Source: an uncultured Eubacteriales bacterium (lineage in GTDB: Bacteria; Bacillota; Clostridia; Oscillospirales; Oscillospiraceae). From it: DNA of 14,714 nucleotides. Under the pieces are notes generated by a model. It was not told the DNA's origin. It ran no database searches and saw only the letters and a program-made list of their open reading frames with translations. The DNA is taken from positions 1-14,714 of the forward strand of contig USMI01000034.1 of assembly GCA_900555735.1 (NCBI GenBank). Reading direction: 5' to 3'. The position numbers were made by a program, and so were the translations under genes. Every line of letters begins with the position of its first letter. Position 1 is the first letter of the stretch. Below are positions 1-7,700 of this stretch, in pieces.

Positions 1-376
1 TGGCGCTGATGCGGCCCAGACACACGATGATCTTGGGCTTCATCAGCCGCACCTGCGCCCGCAGATAGGCACGGCAGGCGTCCTTTTCCTCGCCCAGCGG
101 GTCGCGGTTCTCCGGCGGACGGCACTTGACGGAGTTGGTGATATAGATATTCTTCCGGTGCAGGCCGATCATGGCCAGCATGTCATCCAGCAGCTTACCG
201 GCCCGGCCCACAAAGGGCTCGCCCTGCTTGTCCTCGTTGGCGCCCGGCGCTTCGCCGATGAACAGCACCTCGGCGTTGGGGTCGCCTACGCCGAACACCA
301 CCTGCGTGCAGGTGCGGCGCAGGCCGCAGGCCTGACATTGCAGGCAATTCTCTCTCAGTTCCTCCCATGCGGTCAT
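1..376 (-). CDS. Uracil-DNA glycosylase, family 4 (partial, C-terminus beyond window)
   Basis: Removes uracil from DNA to start base-excision repair; family-4 enzymes carry a [4Fe-4S] cluster. About 125 codons are visible; the rest lies left of base 1. Seen: an N-terminal cysteine cluster CLQCQAC (residues 11-17) with a further Cys in RRTC, the active-site loop LFIGEAPGANED, the segment GEPFVGRAGKLLDDML, and NSVKCRPPENRDP, which together are diagnostic of family 4 (SPO1 DNA polymerase N-terminus-like) glycosylases. The ATG at 374-376 overlaps the stop of the upstream hydrolase gene (TGA at 373-375) as ATGA, so the two are probably co-transcribed and translationally coupled. The family is clear; only completeness is unknown. 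Confidence 0.93.
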   Translation of the reverse strand, partial: MTAWEELRENCLQCQACGLRRTCTQVVFGVGDPNAEVLFIGEAPGANEDKQGEPFVGRAGKLLDDMLAMIGLHRKNIYITNSVKCRPPENRDPLGEEKDACRAYLRAQVRLMKPKIIVCLGRISA

Positions 377-1308
377 TTCAGCTTCTCCTCCATCCAGCTC
401 CAGATATCCTGATATACCTCATCCCGGCGGGCCTTCTCGTTCAGCAGCTCGTGCCGCAGACCGGGATGCAGCTTCAGTGTGCAGTCCGTTATACCGGCGC
501 GTTTGAACTCGGCATACGTCTGGCGCACGCCCGCGCCCATGCCGCCCACGGGATCGTCCTCGCCGGAGATCAGCAGAATGGGCATGGACTTGTCCATCCG
601 GTCCAGATTATTGCGCCGCTGGTTGAAGCGGATACCGGTAAGCATTTCGTAAAACAGACCCACCGTGGCATCCTGTCCGCACAGGGGATCGGCGATATAT
701 TCGTCCACGTTCTCCTGATCCGCCGAAAGCCAGTCGTATTCGGTGCGGTTGGGCTTGAAGGTCTTGTTATACGCGCCGAAGGCCAGCGCCGTCACCGTGG
801 CGTTAGTGGAGGCCGCGTCCCGCCGGGCCAGCGTTCCTGCCAGCGCCAGACCGCCGGTCAGCGCGGCGGCGCTCTGCCAGCCGGTGCCCATGAGGATGGC
901 GGCCTTTACCGTGCCGGGATAGCGGATGAGATAGGTGCGGCTGAGGAAGGAACCCATGGAGTGCCCCATCAGCAGCAGCGGCAGATCGGGATACTGCTCC
1001 TTCAGCTTGGTGTGCAGCACATACACGTCGTCCACCGGGGTGTTCCATGTGTTGCCGTCGCCGAAATATACCGGCGTGCCGCCCTCGGGCAGGGACAGGC
1101 CGTGGCCCAGATGGTCGTGGCCCACCACGATGACGCCGTGGCTGTTGAGGAACCGGGCAAAATCGTCATAGCGGCCCACATATTCCGCCACGCCGTGGAC
1201 GATCTGCAGTACCGCCGCCGGCGTTACGTCCTCCGGTATCCACGCGATGCCGTGCAGGCGGGTCTTTCCGTCGCTGGAAAGAAAGGTGAAGTCCGTCTTT
1301 TTTGTCAT
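373..1308 (-). CDS. Alpha/beta hydrolase, monoacylglycerol lipase / lysophospholipase-like
   Basis: Predicted soluble serine hydrolase of 311 residues (Hydrolase_4 / S33-like family), probably acting on monoacylglycerols, lysophospholipids or other small esters; the substrate cannot be read from sequence. The fold motifs are in order: oxyanion region IVHGVAEY (about 37-43), GHDHLGHGLS (63-72), nucleophile elbow GHSMGS with Ser117, acid-residue loop SGEDDPVG with Asp252 as the likely triad acid, and LRHELLNE with His286. The family length is normal. I chose the ATG at 1306-1308 because AGGAAGGACGG precedes it; an upstream in-frame start at 1359 would add 17 residues without homology. No signal peptide is seen. 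It is the first gene of a two-gene unit with the glycosylase and is divergent from glpK. Confidence 0.9.
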   Translation of the reverse strand: MTKKTDFTFLSSDGKTRLHGIAWIPEDVTPAAVLQIVHGVAEYVGRYDDFARFLNSHGVIVVGHDHLGHGLSLPEGGTPVYFGDGNTWNTPVDDVYVLHTKLKEQYPDLPLLLMGHSMGSFLSRTYLIRYPGTVKAAILMGTGWQSAAALTGGLALAGTLARRDAASTNATVTALAFGAYNKTFKPNRTEYDWLSADQENVDEYIADPLCGQDATVGLFYEMLTGIRFNQRRNNLDRMDKSMPILLISGEDDPVGGMGAGVRQTYAEFKRAGITDCTLKLHPGLRHELLNEKARRDEVYQDIWSWMEEKLK

Positions 1309-1411
1309 GGCAATTCCGTCCTTCCTGTGATATACTGATGCTATTAGACTACCTGTCATTTATTATATTCATCATACCACAGCAAGCTACTCTTGAAAAG
1401 GGGGATTTCTC
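1309..1411. promoter_or_regulatory. Divergent hydrolase/glpK intergenic region with weak promoter candidates
   Basis: This 103-base gap must hold both divergent promoters. For glpK the best candidate is an extended -10, TGATATACT (1328-1336), without a good -35; TATATT at 1364-1369 is an alternative. For the hydrolase, reading the minus strand, TATGAT (1376-1371) is preceded by TGG (extended -10), with a poor -35 TTTCAA (1398-1393) at 16 bases. None is close to consensus at both boxes. No obvious operator palindrome is visible. The glpK ribosome site AAAAGGGGG lies at the right edge. Confidence 0.35.
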
Positions 1412-2905
1412 ATGGCTTCCTATATTCTGGCGCTGGATCAGGGGACTACCAGCTCACGGGCCATCGTGTTTGACCGGCAGGGCGAGATTGTGGGCCGGGG
1501 CCAGTATCCCTTCACCCAGCACTATCCTCAGGCGGGTTGGGTGGAGCACGACCCCATGGAGATCTGGCATACCCAGGCGCAGGCGGCGGCAGACGCCATC
1601 GCGGGCCTGCCCTCCGGGGCCATTGCCGGTATCGGCGTCACCAACCAGCGGGAGACCACCATCATCTGGGACAAAAATACCGGCGTGCCGGTCTATAACG
1701 CCATCGTGTGGCAGTGCCGCCGCACGGCGGAGCTGTGCGAGGAGCTGAAGCGCCGCGGCCTCAGTGAACGCATCCAGTCCACCACCGGCCTGTTGATCGA
1801 CGCCTATTTCTCCGCCACCAAGATCCGCTGGATACTGGACAACGTCCCCGGCGCGCGGCAGAAAGCGGAGCAGGGCCAGCTGCTGTTCGGCACGGTGGAG
1901 ACGTGGCTCATCTGGCAGCTGACCGGCGCCCACGTCACCGACTATTCCAACGCCAGCCGCACCATGCTGTTCGACATCCACAAGCTCAGCTGGGACGCGG
2001 AGCTGTGCGGTATGCTGGGCATCCCCATGTGCATGCTGCCCCGGTGCGTCAGCAATTCGGAGGTGTACGGCACGGTGAAGCCGGGCATCCCCGGTCTGGA
2101 GGTGCTCTCCGGCGTGCCGGTGTGCGGCGCGGCGGGCGATCAGCAGGCGGCCCTGTTCGGCCAGACCTGCTTCCATGCGGGTGATGCCAAGAACACCTAC
2201 GGCACCGGCTGCTTTACCCTGATGAATGTGGGCGGCAGAGCCGTCCGCAGCCGCGCGGGTCTGGTGACCTCCGTGGCATGGAGCGTCAACGATGCCGTCA
2301 CCTACGCGCTGGAGGGCAGCGTCTTTAACGGCGGCAGCACCATCCAGTGGCTGCGGGACGAGCTGCACCTCATCGATTCCGCACCGGAGTGCGACCGTCT
2401 GGCGGAATCGGTGGACAGCAGCGGCGGCGTGATCGTGGTGCCGGCCTTTACGGGGATGGGCGCGCCCTATTGGGACATGTACGCCCGGGGCGCGATTCTG
2501 GGTGTCACCCGCGGCACGGGCCGGGCGCATATCGCCCGCGCGGTGCTGGAATCCATCGCCTTTCAGGTCACCGACCTGATGCTGGCCATGCGGCAGGACG
2601 CGGGCTGCGACATCACCTGTCTGCGGGCCGACGGCGGCGCCAGCGTCAGCGATATCCTGCTGCAAATGCAGGCCGACCTGCTGCGTATTCCCGTGGACCG
2701 GCCCGCCATGGTGGAGACCACCGCCTTCGGCGCGGCGGCGCTGGCGGGACTGAACTGCGGCATGTGGAGCAGCCTTGAGGAGCTGTCGGCCCTGCGCCGC
2801 AGCGACCGGGTGTTCACGCCCCAGCGGGTACAGGCGGAGTGCGACGACGCCTACCGCATGTGGAAAAGAGCGGTGCAGCGGGCGGGGGATTGGATCGAAC
2901 ATTGA
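1412..2905 (+). CDS. glpK: Glycerol kinase
   Basis: Phosphorylates glycerol with ATP to sn-glycerol 3-phosphate in the cytosol. The 497 residues match the family length (about 500). FGGY-kinase landmarks: N-terminal ATP-site loop LDQGTTSSRAIVFD (8-21), glycerol-binding GVTNQRET (75-82) and VWQCRRT (99-105), GAAGDQQAALFGQ with catalytic-base Asp243, KNTYGTGCF shortly after, and RADGGAS in the C-terminal lobe. The start is set by AAAAGGGGG about 9 bases upstream of the ATG. It stands alone: no glpF, glpD or regulator adjoins it. The stretch before Asp243 (roughly 219-242) contains no histidine, so the HPr-phosphorylated His known from Bacilli GlpK seems absent. Function is secure. Confidence 0.97.
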   Translation: MASYILALDQGTTSSRAIVFDRQGEIVGRGQYPFTQHYPQAGWVEHDPMEIWHTQAQAAADAIAGLPSGAIAGIGVTNQRETTIIWDKNTGVPVYNAIVWQCRRTAELCEELKRRGLSERIQSTTGLLIDAYFSATKIRWILDNVPGARQKAEQGQLLFGTVETWLIWQLTGAHVTDYSNASRTMLFDIHKLSWDAELCGMLGIPMCMLPRCVSNSEVYGTVKPGIPGLEVLSGVPVCGAAGDQQAALFGQTCFHAGDAKNTYGTGCFTLMNVGGRAVRSRAGLVTSVAWSVNDAVTYALEGSVFNGGSTIQWLRDELHLIDSAPECDRLAESVDSSGGVIVVPAFTGMGAPYWDMYARGAILGVTRGTGRAHIARAVLESIAFQVTDLMLAMRQDAGCDITCLRADGGASVSDILLQMQADLLRIPVDRPAMVETTAFGAAALAGLNCGMWSSLEELSALRRSDRVFTPQRVQAECDDAYRMWKRAVQRAGDWIEH

Positions 2906-2908
2906 TCT

Positions 2909-2935
2909 GGCATGAAATCTGACGATTTCATTGCC
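2909..2935 (+). terminator. Hairpin immediately after glpK, possible weak terminator
   Basis: ATGAAATC (2912-2919) and GATTTCAT (2924-2931) form a perfect 8-bp stem over a 4-base loop TGAC; GGC and GCC extend it past one bulged base. It begins 4 bases after the glpK stop. There is no T-tract, so intrinsic termination is doubtful; it may act as a 3' stabilising or processing hairpin. Confidence 0.4.
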
Positions 2936-2940
2936 AAATG

Positions 2941-3090
2941 AGTTTGCGGCCGCTGCGCAGTGGAGCGAAGCGGAACAAGTGCCCTTGGGGTACGCGCGTC
3001 CTTCGGACACACTGGCGGCCGAGAAGAATTTTTCTGACGCACATGTCGTCAGAAAAATGATTTGATTTTTTCGCGGCGTCCGCGCCGCGA
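2941..3090. repeat. Hairpin cluster / candidate dispersed palindromic element
   Basis: A stretch between glpK and the next promoter with no credible gene and several inverted repeats. CGGCCGC near 2948 and GCGGCCG near 3015 are complementary and flanked by related CAGTG/CACTG sequence; GTCC-TTC-GGAC (2998-3008) is a small hairpin between them; ATTTTTCTGACG / CGTCAGAAAAAT is a 12-bp perfect stem (3028-3058); TCGCGGCG / CGCCGCGA is an 8-bp perfect stem with loop TCCG (3071-3090). Such packed palindromes are typical of REP-like or MITE-like intergenic elements. No second copy exists in the window, so repeat status is inference. Confidence 0.4.
3028..3058. terminator. 12-bp perfect A/T-ended hairpin, possible bidirectional terminator
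   Basis: ATTTTTCTGACG (3028-3039) pairs without mismatch with CGTCAGAAAAAT (3047-3058) across a 7-base loop. The A-run/T-run at the stem ends resembles a bidirectional intrinsic terminator, though the GC core is short. It could be the functional end of the glpK transcript. Confidence 0.5.
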
Positions 3091-3152
3091 ACTCTGCGAG
3101 GCTTTCCTTGCCCCGATTTGATTAACATTTGATGAATTTCGCCCCAAAAGTC

Positions 3153-3181
3153 TTGCAAAATCCGGAAACGGTGACTATAAT
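3153..3181 (+). promoter_or_regulatory. Sigma-A promoter for the zinc-ribbon gene
   Basis: TTGCAA (3153-3158), a 17-base spacer and a perfect TATAAT (3176-3181). The predicted start near 3188 gives a leader of about 39 bases before the ATG at 3227. The hairpin cluster upstream insulates it from glpK. Confidence 0.85.
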
Positions 3182-3226
3182 CAGCCTTAATGAAGCCCTT
3201 AACACATTTTGAAAGGAGCCATACTT

Positions 3227-3712
3227 ATGTCATTCTTTGATAACATTACCGAAAAAGCCAAGATGTATGCCAATATCGCCGCCGAGAAGGCCAAGGATGT
3301 GGCCGAAGTGGCCGCTGATAAGGCCAAGGACGTGAAGGAGACCGCCCAGCTGACCATGGCCATCAAGACCGAGCAGCGTGAGCTGGACAAGAACTACCGC
3401 GCCATCGGCCAGTGGTTCGCCTCCGAGTACGAGGGCGAAGTCCCCGACGCCATCAAGGACGTGATGGCCGCCATCGAGGCCAGCCGCGCCAAGATCGAGG
3501 AGATGGAGGCCGCTTTGGCCGAGAAGCCCCACACCGAGATCGAGATCACCATTGAAAAGGACGGCGAGATGCCCGAGCTGAAGACCTGCCCCGTGTGCGG
3601 TACCGCCACCAACTCCAAGTTCTGCCCCGAGTGCGGCGCTGAGGTGGAGCCCAAGGCCGAGGAGCCTGCTGAGACTGCCGAGCCTGAGACGCCCGCCGAG
3701 CCGCAGGAGTAA
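3227..3712 (+). CDS. Small helical protein with C-terminal zinc ribbon
   Basis: 161-residue cytoplasmic protein of unknown role. Residues 1-40 are amphipathic helix with two 11-residue repeats, AAEKAKDVAEV (18-28) and AADKAKDVKET (29-39), like LEA or apolipoprotein-type surface helices. Residues 45-100 look like a coiled coil. A rubredoxin-like zinc ribbon follows, with CPVC (Cys121, Cys124) and CPEC (Cys133, Cys136). The tail from 137 is Glu/Pro/Ala-rich and acidic. The ATG at 3227 is chosen for GAAAGGAG 8 bases upstream; an in-frame upstream start at 3209 would swallow that site. It is a stand-alone unit with its own promoter and terminator. The C4 motif suggests zinc binding; lipid or partner binding by the repeats is a guess. 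Confidence 0.85.
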   Translation: MSFFDNITEKAKMYANIAAEKAKDVAEVAADKAKDVKETAQLTMAIKTEQRELDKNYRAIGQWFASEYEGEVPDAIKDVMAAIEASRAKIEEMEAALAEKPHTEIEITIEKDGEMPELKTCPVCGTATNSKFCPECGAEVEPKAEEPAETAEPETPAEPQE

Positions 3713-3731
3713 GTTCTTTTTCCCGCATTAC

Positions 3732-3765
3732 AAAAAAGAGACTACGGAGCGGTAGCCTCTTTTTT
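3732..3765 (+). terminator. Intrinsic terminator of the zinc-ribbon gene
   Basis: AAAAAAGAGACTAC and GTAGCCTCTTTTTT form a stem with one A/C mismatch over a short loop, ending in a T-tract. It lies 20 bases past the stop codon and abuts the -35 box of the LysR gene promoter. Confidence 0.85.
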
Positions 3766-3766
3766 G

Positions 3767-3795
3767 TTGCAATTTTGTCCCGCTTCCTGTATGCT
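3767..3795 (+). promoter_or_regulatory. Promoter of the LysR-type regulator
   Basis: TTGCAA (3767-3772), a 17-base spacer and TATGCT (3790-3795). The predicted start is near 3802, leaving a leader of about 20 bases. This matters for start choice, because the AAGGGAG at 3797-3803 would lie largely outside the transcript. Confidence 0.7.
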
Positions 3796-3821
3796 GAAGG
3801 GAGAAAAGCGAGGTGTGCGCC

Positions 3822-4739
3822 ATGACATTGCTGCAAATGAGCTATATTCTGGAGGTGGACCGCTGCGGCTCCATCAACCGGGCGGCCCAGAACCTCTTCG
3901 TGTCCCAGTCCGCCCTGTCCAGTGCCATTGCCGAGGTGGAGAATGAGCTGGGCATCACCATCTTCCACCGCTCCAACCGGGGCGTGTCGCTGACGGAGGA
4001 TGGCCGTGAGCTTCTGAACCAGATCACGCCCATTGTGGAGCGCAGCCGCAAGATCACCCGCTATTACAGCGAGCGCCGGGCGGAGAACCGGGTCACGCTG
4101 TCCATCGCCGCCCAGCGCTATCCCTTCTGCGCCAAGGCGTTCGTGGAGTTCCTGCATCTGCGGGAGGAGCCGCGGATCGAGGTCAGCTTCAAGGAGGTGG
4201 AGATGGCCGCCGTCATTGAGCAGGTGGCCCAGCAGCAGAGCGATCTGGGCGTTATTTTCGTGTCCGACATGACGGAGCATTTCATCCGCCGTATTCTGGA
4301 GGGCCGGAATCTGGAGTTCCACCAGCTGGCCCGTCTGCGGCCCCATGTGTTCATGCGCCGGGGCCACCCGCTGTCCGGAGAAAGCTCCGTAACGCTGGAG
4401 CAGCTGCACCAGTACCCCTACGCCGCCTTTACCCAGAGCGACACCAACCTCAACTATGCCGAGGAGGTGGTGGTGGGCACCGCCGCCGACTTCAATCAGG
4501 TGGTCTACGTCTCTGACCGGGCCACCATTTACAGCGTGATCGCCCACACCAACTGCGTCTCCACCGGAAGCGGCGTGCTGCCGGAGGGCTTCGGCGACGA
4601 GCGGCTGGTGGCGGTGCCGCTGACGGGACAGCACGACATGCGCCTTGGCTACATCAAGCTGCGCTCTGTGCCGCTCAGCGACTCGGGACGGGAGTTTGTG
4701 GAGCTTTTGCAGCAAATCATGAAGGAGCTGGAGGAGTAA
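3822..4739 (+). CDS. LysR-family transcriptional regulator
   Basis: 305-residue LysR-type regulator, the normal length for the family. The winged helix-turn-helix occupies about residues 1-62: MTLLQMSYILEV, then CGSINRAAQNLFVSQSALSS (15-34, recognition helix) and TIFHRSNRGVSLTEDG. The remainder is a periplasmic-binding-protein-like effector domain. Its targets and ligand are unknown; it is not divergent from any gene, the usual clue, and converges on the activase gene. ATG 3822 is preferred because homologues commonly begin MTLLQ and GCGAGG sits 8 bases upstream. A GTG at 3813 with AAGGGAG 9 bases upstream is the alternative and would add three residues. Confidence 0.94.
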   Translation: MTLLQMSYILEVDRCGSINRAAQNLFVSQSALSSAIAEVENELGITIFHRSNRGVSLTEDGRELLNQITPIVERSRKITRYYSERRAENRVTLSIAAQRYPFCAKAFVEFLHLREEPRIEVSFKEVEMAAVIEQVAQQQSDLGVIFVSDMTEHFIRRILEGRNLEFHQLARLRPHVFMRRGHPLSGESSVTLEQLHQYPYAAFTQSDTNLNYAEEVVVGTAADFNQVVYVSDRATIYSVIAHTNCVSTGSGVLPEGFGDERLVAVPLTGQHDMRLGYIKLRSVPLSDSGREFVELLQQIMKELEE

Positions 4740-4741
4740 GC

Positions 4742-4771
4742 AGAAAAGGAGGACGGTTGTCCTCCTTTTCT
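4742..4771. terminator. Bidirectional terminator between convergent genes
   Basis: AGAAAAGGAGGAC (4742-4754) and GTCCTCCTTTTCT (4759-4771) pair perfectly over the loop GGTT: 13 bp with A-run and T-run ends. It starts just after the LysR stop codon and ends one base before the activase stop codon, so it serves both strands. Confidence 0.9.
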
Positions 4772-7700
4772 TTATGCCATGTTCTTCTTTGCCGCCGACA
4801 GCATCAGCTTGATGCGGTTCAGCTGGTTTACCTCGCTGGCGCCGGGGTCATAGTCCACGGCGGCGATGTTGGCCTGCGGGTAGGCGGCCTTCAGCGCCTT
4901 GATCACGCCCTTGCCCACCACATGGTTAGGCAGGCACGCGAAGGGCTGGATGCACACGATGTTGGGCACGCCCTCCGTCAGCAACTCCGCCATCTCACCG
5001 CACAGGAACCATCCTTCGCCGTACTGGTTGCCCAGCGACAGGAAGGGCTTGGCCAAGTCGGCGATATGGCTCATAGGCGTGGGCGGGTCGAAGCGGCGGC
5101 TGGCCTTCAGGGCCTCCACGGCGGGCCTGCGGACGGCCTCGATACCATCGGTGCCCACCTTGGCCAGCAGACTGGACGTCCAGCCGGTGCCTAAGTAGTC
5201 GTGCTTGTAGCTCTGCTGATAGATGCACTCGATCAGGAAGTCGGTCAGGTCGGGTACCACCGCTTCCGCACCCTCCTGCTCCAGCAGATCCACAAGGTAG
5301 TTGTTGGCAAGGGGCATATACTTCACCAGAATTTCCCCTACGATGCCCACGCGGGGCTTGCGGAGCGTCTCGTTCAGCGGCAGGGCGACGAAATCCGCCA
5401 CGATGCCCCGGCAGATACCGCCGTAGGTATAGCCGGTCTTTTCGCCCATGGCGTAGGCAGTGGCAATATCCCGCCATTTGGCGTGGAGGGCGTTGGCGGA
5501 GCCGGGGACGGCCTCATAGGGCCGCGTGCGGTACAGGCACCGCATGAGAAGATCGCCGAAGGTCAGCTGCCGCAGGGCGGCCAGCAGCATAGCGGGGGAG
5601 ACGCGGAAGCCTTCGTTTTTCTCCATGCCGTTGGCATTCAGGGAGATGACGGGGATGTGGCTCAGTCCCGCCTTGTCCAGAGCGCGGCGGATAAAGGCCA
5701 CATAGTTGCTGGCCCGGCAGCAGCCGCCGGTCTGGGTCATGATGAGCGCCAGCTTGTTGGTGTCGTATCGTCCCGACAGCACCGCCTCCATCAACTGGCC
5801 CACCGACAATATAGAGGGATAGCAGGCGTCGTTGTTGACGTACTGCAAGCCCACATCCACCGCTTTCCGGGTGGCGTTGTTCAGAATCTCCACATGGTAG
5901 CCGTGGCGGCGGAACACCGGCTCAATCACGTCAAAGTGGATGGGAGACATCTGGGGCGCCAGAATGGTATAGCCCTGCTCGAACATCTCCTTGGTGAACT
6001 CCGTGCGGTGATAGTCCAGCGGTTGAGGCCGGGCGCAGATGTGCTGCTCCCGCCGCATGTTCATGGCCGCCAGCAGGCTGCGGACACGAATACGGGCCGC
6101 GCCCAGATTGTTCACCTCGTCGATCTTCAGCACGGTATAGAGCTTATTGCACTTCTCCAGTATCTCACATACCTGATCGGTGGTGACGGCGTCCAGCCCG
6201 CAACCGAAGGAGAACAGCTGCACCAGCTCCAGATCGTCCCGCTTGCCCACAAACTCCGCCGCCGCGTACAGCCGGGAGTGGAACACCCACTGATCCACCA
6301 CCCGCAGCGGTCGCTGAGGCGGGGTGTCCAGCGGGAGACTGTCCTCGGTGAACACATACAGGCCGTAGGAGGCGATGAGCTCCGGGATGCCGTGGTTGAT
6401 CTCCGGGTCGATGTGGTAGGGCCGTCCCGCCAGCACCACGCCACGCTTGCCGCTTTGTGCCATCTCTGCAAGGCGGCGGCGTCCCTCGGCCCGGATGTCC
6501 TCCTTGGCCCGACGCTGCTCCGCCCACGCGGCACGGGCGGCGGCGCGGACTTCGGCGGCGGGGATATCCCACACGTCGCGGCACAGCTTTACCAGCCGGT
6601 CCTCCGCCGTCTTCTCGCTGGTAAAGGCGATAAAGGGCCGGATGTACCGCACCTGTCCGGAGGTGATGGCCTCCACGTTGTTTTTCAGGTTCTCCGGATA
6701 GGACACCACCATGGGGCAGTTATAGTGGTTCTGAGCGTCCGGCGTCTCCTGATACTCATAGAACACACATGGGTGGAAGATGGTACTGATCCCGTGCCGC
6801 ACCAGCCATTCCACATGGCCGTGGGCCAGCTTGGCGGGGTAGCACTCCGACTCGGAGGGAATGGATTCCATGCCCATCTCATAGATGGCCCGGGTGGAGA
6901 AGGGAGACACCACCACCCGGAAGCCCAGCTGCCGGAAGAAGGTAGCCCAATAGGGGAAGTTTTCATAGAGGTTCAGCACCCGCGGGATGCCGATGACACC
7001 GCGCGTGGCTTTTTCCTCCGAAAGCGCCGGATAGTCAAACAGCCGCTGCCGCTTATAGGCCATCAGATTGGCGCCCGGCTGGGCGGCGTTGGGGTTTTTC
7101 ACCCGCTTTTCGCAGCGGTTGCCGGAGATGTAGTGGCCGCCGTCGGAGAAGGTGTTCACCGTCAGCAGGCAGTTGTTCTCACACCCGCCGCAGCGGGCAG
7201 TCTTGGCGGTGTAGGTCAACGCGGCAATGTGGGCGAAGTCCAGCGTTTCCGTAGGCTGGCCGTGATAGCGGTCGCGGGCGATCAGCGCCGCGCCGAAGGC
7301 GCCCATCAGGCCGGAGATGTCGGGGCACACCGCCTCCGTTCCGGCGATGCGCTCGAAGGCGCGCAGCACCGCCTTATTATAGAAGGTGCCGCCCTGCACC
7401 ACAATGTGGCGGCCCAGCTCACGGGCGTCGGCCAGCTTGATGACCTTGAACAGGGCGTTCTTGATGACGGAGTAGGCAAGTCCGGCGGAGATATCGGACA
7501 CCGCCGCACCCTCCTTCTGGGCCTGCTTCACGTTGGAGTTCATGAACACGGTGCAGCGGGTGCCCAGATCCACCGGATGCTGGGCGAACAGCGCCTCATC
7601 GGCGAACTGCGCCGCCGTAAAGCCTAAGGAGTTGGCGAAGTTTTCCAGAAATGAGCCGCAGCCGGAGGAGCAGGCCTCGTTGAGCATCACGCTGTCCACC

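Noticed and set aside
1302..1748. Plus-strand open frame starting before glpK in another frame
   Set aside because: Overlaps the first third of glpK out of frame, has a Pro/Arg/Ser-rich translation and no ribosome site.
1454..3010. 518-codon open frame on the minus strand across glpK
   Set aside because: Low-complexity Ala/Gly/His/Arg translation, antisense to glpK in a GC-rich gene, no ribosome site and no domain.
3546..4715. 389-codon minus-strand open frame across the LysR gene and terminator
   Set aside because: Runs through a terminator and promoter and is antisense to a clear LysR protein.
5201..7627. 808-codon open frame on the plus strand inside the activase gene
   Set aside because: It lies opposite an unmistakable 1409-residue enzyme, is biased to His, Gly, Arg and Val as expected from the reverse frame of a GC-rich gene, and has no recognisable domain or ribosome site.
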